8,550 nucleotides of DNA from Acidovorax delafieldii. Lineage in GTDB: Bacteria; Pseudomonadota; Gammaproteobacteria; Burkholderiales; Burkholderiaceae_C. The DNA lies in the NCBI GenBank assembly GCA_002327945.1, contig DCVY01000099.1, positions 1 to 8,550 on the forward strand, read 5' to 3'. A program made the translations under genes and the position numbers. Shown one piece after another: positions 1 through 7,412 of this stretch (positions within the stretch are counted from its first letter, which is position 1; each line of letters starts with the position of its first letter). The notes under the pieces were generated by a model. That model saw only the letters and a program-made list of their open reading frames with translations. It did no database searches and was not told where the DNA came from.

Positions 1-120
1 CATCAACGATCGATTGCATGCGGCCTGGCAAGGGGTACCAAGCGGTCAACTGCCGTTTCTAGATCACTGCGCCTGGGGCCGGGGGTATGCCGTCCACCAT
101 CAGGTTTGTGCAACAGAGCC
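1..120. mobile_element. Possible insertion sequence end (right tip at 120)
   Basis: Read inward on the minus strand from 120, the sequence begins GGCTCTGTTGCACAAAC. This resembles the terminal inverted repeats of several IS families, such as the IS6 family (GGCTCTGTTGCAAA type) and some IS5-family members (GGCTTTGTTGCACAAA type). The tip lies 15 bp past the amn stop codon, a usual place for a tolerated insertion. The rest of the element, its transposase and its other repeat would lie left of the window, so neither a matching repeat nor a target duplication can be seen. A minus-strand ATG at 17-19 opens toward the left edge and could begin a transposase, but only six codons are visible. The assignment rests on motif resemblance recalled from the families, not on a search. 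Confidence 0.4.
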
Positions 121-135
121 AGATCGATACGTCGT

Positions 136-1617
136 TTACTGAAAAGCCACCTCGGCAAAGCTGCGCAGCTTGCGGCTGTGCAGGCGCTGCACGCCGCCGC
201 TGCGCAGGATCTCGATGGCGCGCATGCCGATGCGCAGGTGCTGATCGACCCGTTCGCGGTAGAAGTGGTTGGCCATGCCGGGCAGCTTGATTTCGCCGTG
301 CAGGGGCTTGTCGCTCACGCACAGCAGCGTGCCGTAGGGCACCCGAAAACGAAAACCGTTGGCCGCGATGGTTGCGCTTTCCATGTCCAGCGCCACGGCG
401 CGGCTTTGGCTGAAGCGCCGCTGGGGCAGGTTGTCGGGCAGCAGCTCCCAGTTGCGGTTGTCGGTGCTGGCCACGGTGCCGGTGCGCATGATGCGCTTGA
501 GCTCGTCGCGGCCCATGCGCGTGATGTCGGCCACGGCCTGCTCCAGCGCCACCTGGATTTCCGACAGGGCGGGAATGGGCACCCACAGCGGCAGTTCTTC
601 GTCGAGCACATGGTCTTCGCGCACATAGGCGTGGGCCAGCACGTAGTCGCCCAGCTGCTGCGTGTTGCGCAGGCCGGCGCAGTGGCCCAGCATCATCCAG
701 GCGTGCGGGCGCAGCACGGCGATGTGGTCGGTGATGGTCTTGGCGTTGGCCGGGCCCACGCCGATGTTGACCATGCTGATGCCGCTGCGGTCGGCGCGCA
801 CCAGGTGGTAGGCCGGCATTTGCGGCAGGCGTGGCGGCGGGGTGCCCAGTTCGTCGCCGGGTTCGGCGGCGAGGCCCACGCGCCGCGTGACCACGTTGCC
901 CGGCTCGATGAAGGCGATGTATTCGCTGTCGGGTTGGGCCATTTCGGCGTGGCCCAGGCGCACGAACTCGTCGATGTAGAACTGGTAATTGGTGAACAGC
1001 ACGAAGTTCTGGAACCACTCGGGCTGCGTGCCGGTGTAGTGGCGCAGACGGTGCAGCGAGTAATCCACGCGCGGCGCGGTGAACAGCGACAGCGGCTGCG
1101 CTTCGCCGGCCCGTGGCTGCCAGGTGCCGTTGGCGATGCCGTCGTCCATGGCGGTCAGGTCGGGCAGGTCGAACAGGTCGCGCATCAGCATGCGGCGCTC
1201 TGCGCTGAGCTGGCCCTCCACATGGTCGTGCTCGGCAAACGAGAAGTGGATGGGGATGGGGTGCGCGCTGGTGCCCACTTCCAGTTCCACGCCGTGGTTC
1301 TTGCGCAGCAGGCGGAACTGCTCCAGGTAGTAGTCGGCAAACAGATCGGGTCGCGTGAGTGTGGTCTCGTAGCGCCCGGGGCCTTCAACGAAGCCATAGG
1401 CCAGCTGGCTGTCGGCGCGCGCCACGGTGCTGGTGTGCACGCGCACGAAGGGGTAGAAGGCGCGCACGGGGGCTGGCGGGGTGTCGCCGGCCACAAAGCG
1501 TTGCATTGCGGCGCGCAGGTGGCCGATTTGCTGCTGGTAGATGCGCTGCACCTGGGCCAGGGCGTCGGCCGGGTCTTTGTGGCGGGTGGGGGCGATGAAA
1601 TCGGGGATCTGGGGCAT
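136..1617 (-). CDS. amn: AMP nucleosidase
   Basis: This cytoplasmic enzyme hydrolyses the N-glycosidic bond of AMP to give adenine and ribose 5-phosphate, helping to control adenylate pools and purine salvage. The product is 493 aa, close to E. coli Amn (about 484 aa). The N-terminal Amn-specific domain covers roughly residues 15-180 and the C-terminal nucleoside-phosphorylase-like domain about 270-475. Visible landmarks are VNIGVGPANAKT (283-294), GHCAGLRNTQQLGDY (311-325) and DMESATIAANGF (411-422), whose Asp411 matches the catalytic aspartate of the family. The frame is open to 1815, but the ATG at 1617 is preferred: the homologous region begins a few residues later (the ADALAQVQRIYQQQ helix), and longer forms would run into the divergent membrane-protein gene. 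There is no clear Shine-Dalgarno; a GACAAT hexamer ends 6 nt before the ATG. It is transcribed alone. Family assignment is firm. Confidence 0.95.
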   Translation of the reverse strand: MPQIPDFIAPTRHKDPADALAQVQRIYQQQIGHLRAAMQRFVAGDTPPAPVRAFYPFVRVHTSTVARADSQLAYGFVEGPGRYETTLTRPDLFADYYLEQFRLLRKNHGVELEVGTSAHPIPIHFSFAEHDHVEGQLSAERRMLMRDLFDLPDLTAMDDGIANGTWQPRAGEAQPLSLFTAPRVDYSLHRLRHYTGTQPEWFQNFVLFTNYQFYIDEFVRLGHAEMAQPDSEYIAFIEPGNVVTRRVGLAAEPGDELGTPPPRLPQMPAYHLVRADRSGISMVNIGVGPANAKTITDHIAVLRPHAWMMLGHCAGLRNTQQLGDYVLAHAYVREDHVLDEELPLWVPIPALSEIQVALEQAVADITRMGRDELKRIMRTGTVASTDNRNWELLPDNLPQRRFSQSRAVALDMESATIAANGFRFRVPYGTLLCVSDKPLHGEIKLPGMANHFYRERVDQHLRIGMRAIEILRSGGVQRLHSRKLRSFAEVAFQ

Positions 1618-1623
1618 GGGGCT

Positions 1624-1629
1624 ATTGTC
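1624..1629 (-). promoter_or_regulatory. Putative -10 element of amn (leaderless type)
   Basis: GACAAT on the minus strand is followed by AGCCCC and then the amn ATG. Normal -10 to start spacing would put transcription initiation at or next to the A of the start codon. No good -35 hexamer is seen. The same arrangement precedes dbpA and the DHH gene. Confidence 0.35.
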
Positions 1630-1649
1630 CACAAGCGCACGGGGACTGC

Positions 1650-1682
1650 GTGACAGTGCGGTGCAGCCGCCCTTTCTGTCAC
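1650..1682. promoter_or_regulatory. Inverted repeat, possible operator in divergent amn/mgtC-like gap
   Basis: GTGACAG at 1650-1656 and CTGTCAC at 1676-1682 form a perfect 7-bp inverted repeat with a 19-bp spacer, so the half-sites are centred 26 bp apart. The left half lies near the -35 region expected for amn, and the right half lies about 40 bp before the membrane-protein start. A dimeric regulator could act on both genes, or the arms could pair in RNA. No known regulator site is recognised. Confidence 0.3.
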
Positions 1683-1700
1683 CATGCGGCAGAGGCTGAC

Positions 1701-1708
1701 AAGAAAGG
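1701..1708 (+). promoter_or_regulatory. Ribosome binding site of MgtC/DUF4010 gene
   Basis: AAGAAAGG is purine-rich and ends 12 nt before the ATG at 1721. The spacing is somewhat long but it is the only Shine-Dalgarno-like stretch, and it supports that start. Confidence 0.4.
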
Positions 1709-1720
1709 CACAAAAACACT

Positions 1721-2986
1721 ATGCAGGATGTGGCAGATTTTTCTACGGCGCTGGCCGTGCTGGCGAGTGCCGCAGGGTGCGGTTTGCTGATGGGTATCGA
1801 GCGGGAGCGCCGCAAGGGGGAGGGGCCTTACCGGTCGTTGGCCGGGGTCCGGTCATTCACCCTGGTGTCCATCGCCGGTGCCACCGCCGCATTGACCGCT
1901 GATCCTGCCCTGGTGGTGGTCGGTGCTTTATTGGTGGCGGCCCTGACCGTGGTGGCCTATGCCCGGGACCGCTCGGGCGACCCGGGGGTGACCACCGAAA
2001 TCGCGCTGCTGCTGGCCTACCTGATCGGCGTGACCTGCGTACGCGACCAGTTGCTGGCCGCTGCCCTGGCGGTGGTGGTGACCGGGCTGCTGCTGGTGCG
2101 TGAGGCTTTGCACCAGTTCACCAACCAGTGGTTGCAGCCCGGTGAAGTGCGCAGCGGGCTCATTTTGGCTGCGCTGTCCTTGCTGGTGTATCCGCTGGCC
2201 CCCGACACACCATTGTGGCAAGGGGTGCTGAATCCCCAGGTGATGGTGCGCCTGGTCATTGTGCTGCTGGTGATCCAGTCGCTGGCGCATGTGGGCCGGC
2301 GCTTGATGCAGGCGCGCCATGCCGTGGCGCTGTCGGCGCTGGCGTCAGGTTTTGTGTCGAGTACCGCCACCATTGCCAGTCTGGGCATGGAGGTGCGTGC
2401 CGGGCAGGCCACGCCGCGCGTCCATGCGGGGGCTGCCGTGCTGTCGAGCGTGGCCACCATGGTGCAGATCGTCGTGGTGGCCGCCACGGTGCAGCCGCAG
2501 TGGCTGGCGCGGCTGTGGCTGCCGGCCCTGGCAGGGGGCTGTGTGGCGGCCGTCCTGGGGTGGTGGGGCGGGCGAGGCCCGGCGGGCGGGCAGGCGCATG
2601 CGCCCGTGGCGGCTGCCGGTGTGCTGCCCGATGCGCCCATGTTCAAGTTGCGCAACGCATTGATCATTGCGGCCCTGCTCACGGGCATTCAGGTAGGGGT
2701 GCAACTGCTGACGACTTGGCAGGGCGATGCGGGCATGCTTGCCGGCGCCCTGCTGGCGGCCCTGGCCGATGTGCACGCCGCCACGGCGGCGGTGCTGGTG
2801 CGCGGCGGCCCGGACAGCGCAGCGGGGGCCGCCATCGCCTCGGCCCTGATGGCGGCGCTGCTGGTGCATGCGGGCAGCAAATGCGCCGTGGCGCTGGTCA
2901 GTGGGGGCTGGCGCTATGCGCTGGCTGCGGCGCCAGGCATCGTGGCGCACACGCTGGTATTTGTGGGCCTGCTGGCGCTGCAATAG
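1721..2986 (+). CDS. MgtC/SapB-type membrane protein with DUF4010 domain
   Basis: This is an integral inner-membrane protein of 421 aa, very rich in Ala, Val, Leu and Gly, with about ten to twelve hydrophobic segments. The N-terminal third has the MgtC/SapB-like pattern: a first helix ending in GLLMGIERERR (21-31), then a polar loop and AGVRSF (41-46) before the second helix. From about residue 180 onward it matches the DUF4010 arrangement, with SGFVSSTATIASLG (209-222) and ALADVHAATAAV (347-358) as small-residue-rich intramembrane motifs. MgtC proteins are linked to growth in low magnesium and to control of phosphate and ATP metabolism in pathogens; the role of the longer DUF4010 proteins is not established, and transport is only a guess. 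The ATG at 1721 keeps the first helix complete. The gene diverges from amn and lies 56 bp upstream of dbpA on the same strand. Confidence 0.85.
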   Translation: MQDVADFSTALAVLASAAGCGLLMGIERERRKGEGPYRSLAGVRSFTLVSIAGATAALTADPALVVVGALLVAALTVVAYARDRSGDPGVTTEIALLLAYLIGVTCVRDQLLAAALAVVVTGLLLVREALHQFTNQWLQPGEVRSGLILAALSLLVYPLAPDTPLWQGVLNPQVMVRLVIVLLVIQSLAHVGRRLMQARHAVALSALASGFVSSTATIASLGMEVRAGQATPRVHAGAAVLSSVATMVQIVVVAATVQPQWLARLWLPALAGGCVAAVLGWWGGRGPAGGQAHAPVAAAGVLPDAPMFKLRNALIIAALLTGIQVGVQLLTTWQGDAGMLAGALLAALADVHAATAAVLVRGGPDSAAGAAIASALMAALLVHAGSKCAVALVSGGWRYALAAAPGIVAHTLVFVGLLALQ

Positions 2987-3030
2987 CCATACTGCGGATG
3001 CCGGCGCGGCCCGGCCCCAAGGGTGCACCG

Positions 3031-3036
3031 GATAAT
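3031..3036 (+). promoter_or_regulatory. Putative -10 element of dbpA (leaderless type)
   Basis: GATAAT, one mismatch from TATAAT, is followed by CGGACC and the dbpA ATG at 3043. The upstream 30 bp are very GC-rich, with no clear -35 box and no Shine-Dalgarno sequence. If it is used, the mRNA would begin at about the start codon, giving dbpA its own promoter separate from the gene upstream. Confidence 0.4.
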
Positions 3037-3042
3037 CGGACC

Positions 3043-4452
<1,410 letters not shown>

Positions 4453-4794
4453 GCCAAGGGATGACCTGCATAACTCCCTGCGGTCTGTGGCAGCGCGACC
4501 TCGGGCGGTCTGCTGCGTTGCTTTTCTTGCCAATGGCCCGGCGATTGGCTTATTGGCTGCAAAAAGACGCCTTGCGGCCCATCCCGATCCGCACTACCAC
4601 CGACACGCGAGGGTGCTGCAGGTCATCCTTGAACCGCGTGCAGTGTTTCACGCGATCTGGCACATAAAAAAGCGTCTTTTGGCCCTGGCCGTGTTGCCAA
4701 TCCTCGCCATACCACCCGGTATCGCTGCGGTTTGCGCCTTGCCAGAACCAAAACCCCTCTTTTTTATGGGTGCCAGCAAGCGCAAAACACGGCA
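4453..4794. other. 342-bp convergent gap with lower GC and short inverted repeats
   Basis: This gap lies between the convergent 3' ends of dbpA and truC. It is visibly less GC-rich than its neighbours, with A/T runs at 4666-4671 and 4760-4765. Structures seen are: GCCAAT/ATTGGC (4529-4534 and 4544-4549); CGCGTG-N8-CACGCG (4635-4640 and 4649-4654), a perfect 6-bp stem; AAAAG-CGT-CTTTT (4668-4680); and AAAAGACGC (4562-4570) with its exact complement GCGTCTTTT (4672-4680) about 100 bp away. None is a classic GC hairpin followed by a T-run, so no intrinsic terminator is assigned. It could be a repeat, a remnant of transferred DNA, or carry the small minus-strand ORF listed separately. Confidence 0.5.
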
Positions 4795-4795
4795 C
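4550..4795 (-). CDS. Possible small aromatic-rich hypothetical protein downstream of truC
   Basis: An 81-codon frame starts with GTG at 4795, overlapping the truC stop by one base (TAGTG), so coupled translation is possible. It ends with TAA at 4550. The peptide is polar and rich in Trp, Phe and Tyr: GFWFWQGANRSDTGWYGEDW early, then KTLFYVPDRVKHCTRF and VVVRIGMGRKASFC near the end. There is no signal peptide, membrane segment or family I recognise. Third-position GC is well below that of the neighbouring genes, which fits either acquired DNA or non-coding sequence. An overlapping plus-strand frame (4449-4667, with ATGA overlap to dbpA) argues for caution, since at most one is likely real. The amino-acid composition looks more protein-like on the minus strand. 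Confidence 0.3.
   Translation of the reverse strand: MPCFALAGTHKKEGFWFWQGANRSDTGWYGEDWQHGQGQKTLFYVPDRVKHCTRFKDDLQHPRVSVVVRIGMGRKASFCSQ
4635..4654. repeat. Perfect 6-bp inverted repeat hairpin
   Basis: CGCGTG, an 8-nt loop and CACGCG form a stable hairpin in the dbpA-truC gap. It has no adjacent T-run on either strand, so a terminator role is possible but unproven. Confidence 0.35.
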
Positions 4796-5613
4796 TAATG
4801 TGCACCGGACGAGGCTTGCCAGGGCAGCCGTGCCAGCAGCCGCTGCCAGTCTGCCGTGGGGGCCGCCATGCCGTTGTTCGTCTGCACGGCATTTGCAGTA
4901 ACAGCGGTGGGCGAGCCCCGGGCAGGCCACTGCAAGCCGCTGTCGAACACCAGGGCAGCGCCCGTCTCGGGGTGCGGCACCGCGAGCCGCCAGGCGTGCA
5001 GCCACAGCCTTTGCTGGCCCAGTCGCTCGGCCCACCAGCGGTTGATGGGGCCTTTGCCGTGCGTGGCATCGCCAATGATGGGGTGCGCCATGTGCTTGAG
5101 GTGGCGGCGGATCTGGTGGCGCCGGCCCGTAGTGGGCATGGCCTCGACCAGCGAGGCGCGCGTGGTGGCAAAGCGCGCGTCACTGGCCTCGGGCAGCGTG
5201 AGCAGGGCCAGGCGGCGAAAGCGCGTGTGGGCGTCCTGCACAGCGGCGTCGGCAGAGGCGTCGTCGGGTTTCAGGGCATGGTCCACTTCCATGGATTCAG
5301 GTGCCCAGCCGCGCACCATGGCCAGGTAGCGTTTGTGCGTCGCCCCCTGCGCAAACGCCTGCGACAGCGCGCGCGCTGCAGCGCTGTGCAGCGCCATCAC
5401 CAGCACGCCGCAGGTGCCCTTGTCGAGCCGGTGCACGGGGTACACATGCTGGCCCAGCTGGTTGCGCAGGGTCTGCACCACAAAGCGTGTCTCGCCCGCA
5501 TCCAGCCCCGTGCGGTGCACCAGCCAGCCGGCGGGCTTGTAAACGGCCACGAGGTGTTCGTCGCGCCAGAGGATGTGCAAGGGGGGCATGGCTGGGTGGT
5601 GGACGGCGGACAT
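4795..5613 (-). CDS. truC: tRNA pseudouridine(65) synthase TruC
   Basis: This RluA-family enzyme isomerises uridine to pseudouridine; TruC acts on position 65 in the acceptor-stem side of certain tRNAs. The product is 272 aa (E. coli 260). Visible landmarks are LVAVYKPAGWLVHR (21-34), the catalytic motif HRLDKGTCGVL (61-71) with Asp64 as nucleophile, KRYLAMVRGW (94-103), TGRRHQIRRHLKHMAHPIIGD (within 162-182) and LQxxxLHAW-like LWLHAW (203-208). The LVHR, GQHVYPVHRLDKGTCGVL and RRHLKHMAHPIIGD stretches follow TruC more closely than RluA, RluC or RluD, and no S4 domain is present. The first ATG is at 5613; Met9 (5589) lies closer to the usual family start, and neither has a Shine-Dalgarno. It converges with dbpA and diverges from the DHH gene. 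Confidence 0.92.
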   Translation of the reverse strand: MSAVHHPAMPPLHILWRDEHLVAVYKPAGWLVHRTGLDAGETRFVVQTLRNQLGQHVYPVHRLDKGTCGVLVMALHSAAARALSQAFAQGATHKRYLAMVRGWAPESMEVDHALKPDDASADAAVQDAHTRFRRLALLTLPEASDARFATTRASLVEAMPTTGRRHQIRRHLKHMAHPIIGDATHGKGPINRWWAERLGQQRLWLHAWRLAVPHPETGAALVFDSGLQWPARGSPTAVTANAVQTNNGMAAPTADWQRLLARLPWQASSGAH

Positions 5614-5628
5614 GGAGGGAAGGCGAGC

Positions 5629-5634
5629 ATTGTG
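5629..5634 (-). promoter_or_regulatory. Putative -10 element of truC
   Basis: CACAAT on the minus strand lies 15 nt before the ATG at 5613, predicting a leader of only about 8 to 9 nt. That leader is pyrimidine-rich (CCTTCCCTCC) and cannot serve as a Shine-Dalgarno. This match is weaker than those before amn, dbpA and the DHH gene. Confidence 0.25.
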
Positions 5635-5703
5635 CAGCGCGGCGCGCGACGAAAGAGCGCAGGCCTTTCTGTAAGCGTTGGCTGCTGGTTTGGCCGGGCC
5701 GGC

Positions 5704-5709
5704 GACAAT
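5704..5709 (+). promoter_or_regulatory. Putative -10 element of the DHH gene (leaderless type)
   Basis: GACAAT is followed by eight bases and then the ATG at 5718. There is no Shine-Dalgarno between the hexamer and the start codon. It matches the arrangement seen before amn and dbpA. Confidence 0.35.
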
Positions 5710-5717
5710 CGGCGCCC

Positions 5718-6653
5718 ATGACGAAGAAAACCATACTCCCGCTGCAACTGCTGGTTGCCCCCGACCGCAACGACCCCGCCCCGCTGATCCTGTACCACGG
5801 CCGCAATTGCCCGGACGGCTTTGGCGCCGCGCTGGCCGCGTGGTTGTATTACGGCGACAGCGCTCAATACCTGGGGCTGGACCACGGTGAAATCCAGTCG
5901 GTGGATGACCTGCCGGCCCTGCAGGGACGCGCGGTTTACATCCTTGATTTTTCGTTCTCGACCGAAATACTGCGTGCCATCGAAGAGCGTGCCGCCAAGC
6001 TCGTGATGCTGGACCACCACAAAAGCGCCGCCGAAAAGCTCACCGGCTTTGCCTGCCGCTGCGGCGTGGTGCACTTTGACATGAGCAAATCGGGCGCGCG
6101 CCTGGCGTGGGAGTTTTTCCACCCCGAGCAGCCCGTGCCGGCACTGCTTCAATACATCGAGGACCGCGACATCTGGAAATGGGAGTTCCCCGAAAGCGCG
6201 GGCTTTTTGTCAGCCCTCGACATGGAGCCCCAGGAATTTTCGCGCTGGCAGGAGATCGCCGCCTTCACGCCCGGGCAGCTTACGCAGTTCATGGCGCGGG
6301 GCGCGGCAATGGACGAAAAATACCGCAAGCTGGCAGCCGACATTGCCGAGGGCGCGCAGCCCCTGGTGTTCAACGGCATTGAGGGCCTGATGGTGAATGC
6401 GCCGGGCATGTTCCACAGCCTGGTGGGCGATCTGTTGTCCGCCAAAACTGGCACCTTTGCGCTGATGTGGAGTGCGGGTGCCAAGGGCGTGAAGGTGGGT
6501 CTGCGCGCGCAGCGCAACTTTGACTGCATTGCACTGGCCGAAAGCATGGGTGGTGGTGGCCATGCGCAGGCCTGCGGCTTCAAGATGGGGGCCGAGCGGC
6601 TCGTTGAACTGCTCAGCGGCGTTTTCAACGCCCAGCCTGCAGCCGCCGACTGA
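5718..6653 (+). CDS. DHH/DHHA1-family phosphoesterase
   Basis: This is a predicted cytoplasmic, divalent-metal-dependent phosphodiesterase or phosphohydrolase of the DHH superfamily, which also includes RecJ, NrnA/NrnB and GdpP-type enzymes. The product is 311 aa. Motifs: YHGRNCPDGFG (26-36) as the first metal-binding motif in the HGNCPDGF variant, LDFS (76-79), the signature LDHHKSA (98-104), YIEDRDIWKW (146-155) and, in the DHHA1 substrate-binding part, GGGGHAQACGF (278-288). All expected metal ligands appear present. Length fits a stand-alone two-domain enzyme without RecJ's extra OB domain. The substrate is unknown; short oligonucleotides or cyclic nucleotides are plausible from the family. 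The frame is open upstream to 5301, but that part is antisense to truC; the ATG at 5718 follows the GACAAT element and starts just before the first strand. Confidence 0.88.
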   Translation: MTKKTILPLQLLVAPDRNDPAPLILYHGRNCPDGFGAALAAWLYYGDSAQYLGLDHGEIQSVDDLPALQGRAVYILDFSFSTEILRAIEERAAKLVMLDHHKSAAEKLTGFACRCGVVHFDMSKSGARLAWEFFHPEQPVPALLQYIEDRDIWKWEFPESAGFLSALDMEPQEFSRWQEIAAFTPGQLTQFMARGAAMDEKYRKLAADIAEGAQPLVFNGIEGLMVNAPGMFHSLVGDLLSAKTGTFALMWSAGAKGVKVGLRAQRNFDCIALAESMGGGGHAQACGFKMGAERLVELLSGVFNAQPAAAD

Positions 6654-6661
6654 ATTGCGCC

Positions 6662-6682
6662 GGGGCGCGGAGTCGTCGCCCC
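6662..6682. terminator. Possible hairpin terminator between convergent genes
   Basis: GGGGCG (6662-6667) and CGCCCC (6677-6682) form a perfect 6-bp GC stem with a 9-nt loop, placed 8 bp after the DHH stop and 28 bp beyond the nuclease stop on the opposite strand. No T-run follows on either strand, so it is at best a non-canonical bidirectional terminator. Confidence 0.3.
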
Positions 6683-6710
6683 CAGGGCATTGCGCAGTGC
6701 GCTCAGCCTC

Positions 6711-7145
6711 TCAGCGCTGGTGCCGTTCCCGATAGCTCCACGGCGCCAGCGGGCGGGGCTGTGCCCACAGCCCTTTGCTGCTGGCACGGGCCTGCTGCTG
6801 CAATCGCACCAGGTGCGGGTGCTCGCTGGCATAGGGGGTGTACACCCATGCCATGCCAGCGCCGACCTGCGCCGAAGCCGCATCGGCGGCGCCGCAGCGC
6901 ACGTTGGCCACGGTGCGGCCATAGGCGTCCTGTGAAAGGGGGCGCAGGGTGGCGCGTTGCCTGAAGCACAGTTGCGCCAGGTGTTGCCGCGCCCGTTGGC
7001 CAAAGGCCTGCTTGCGTTCGGGCGCGTCAATGGCCGCGATGCGCACCTTAACCTGTTGGTAGGCGCCGGGCGTGCCGCAGCGGGCGGTCAGGGTATCGCC
7101 GTCGCTGATGGCGACGACCAGGCAGAGCAGGGCAGAGACAGGCAA
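6711..7145 (-). CDS. Staphylococcal-nuclease-like (SNase/thermonuclease) family protein
   Basis: The protein belongs to the SNase (TNase) fold family of calcium-dependent phosphodiesterases that cleave DNA and RNA; many bacterial members are exported. The frame gives 144 aa. Active-site residues are all visible: DGDT (15-18), Arg35 and Asp40 in VRIAAIDAPE, Glu43, and Arg77 in DAYGR (73-77); GLW (125-127) is a usual C-terminal motif. The N-terminus is uncertain. The only start available in frame is a TTG at 7145, since an in-frame TGA sits at 7167-7169; it has no Shine-Dalgarno and leaves only a short hydrophobic lead-in of about 12 residues. A better signal-peptide-like stretch is found just upstream in another frame, so a frameshift or an unusual start is possible. 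It converges with the DHH gene, 57 bp apart. Confidence 0.82.
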   Translation of the reverse strand: MPVSALLCLVVAISDGDTLTARCGTPGAYQQVKVRIAAIDAPERKQAFGQRARQHLAQLCFRQRATLRPLSQDAYGRTVANVRCGAADAASAQVGAGMAWVYTPYASEHPHLVRLQQQARASSKGLWAQPRPLAPWSYRERHQR

Positions 7146-7412
7146 GGGTGCAGTGGATGGAAAAAATCAGGACCACGGCGATGGGCGCGTGGTCGGCATG
7201 CGCACTGGCTCAGGCGGTGCGCGCAGGGAAGGGGCGACTATAAGCCCGCCTTGGGCGCCAGTTTCTCCAGCGGCTTCTCTGCGGGGGCAAGCTCCAACAG
7301 CGGGCCGCGCGTTCCAGCCCGGTGCTGGCGCGGGTCTTGTGGGTTGTGCAGGGGTTTTCCACAGAGCAGTCCACAGGGCGTGGGCTGCCGGGCCTGTGCT
7401 GTTGATGGGGCG
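7146..7412. other. 267-bp gap between nuclease and VanZ-like genes
   Basis: No confident gene is seen. On the minus strand, TATAGT at 7237-7242 could be a -10 box about 90 bp before the nuclease start, though no -35 box matches. TTTTCCACA at 7355-7363 differs by one base from the DnaA-box consensus TTATCCACA and is followed 8 bp later by TCCACAGG. A minus-strand frame ends at 7238 with a protein-like tail (LLELAPAEKPLEKLAPKAGL) but has no start of its own within the gap. Confidence 0.4.

Noticed and set aside
2..142. Plus-strand frame open from the left edge for 46 codons (ending at a TGA), with a His/Trp/Tyr-rich peptide
   Set aside because: Third-position GC is only about 54 percent, far below that of the neighbouring genes. 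It reads through the terminal-repeat-like tip at 120 and overlaps the amn stop. An open run of this length is expected often by chance. It could still be the tail of a gene to the left, but I recognise no family.
106..1653. Long 515-codon plus-strand frame opposite amn
   Set aside because: It is the antisense shadow of amn. Its His/Val/Ala/Gln-rich composition reflects reverse-complemented GC-rich codons, and amn has clear family motifs on the other strand.
4668..4680. AAAAG-CGT-CTTTT hairpin as an intrinsic terminator
   Set aside because: The stem is only five bp and mostly A-T. There is no GC-rich stem, so it is unlikely to stop transcription by itself.
5301..5717. N-terminal extension of the DHH protein
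   Set aside because: The extra 139 codons are Arg/Ala/Pro-rich antisense of truC. The DHH domain starts right after the ATG at 5718.
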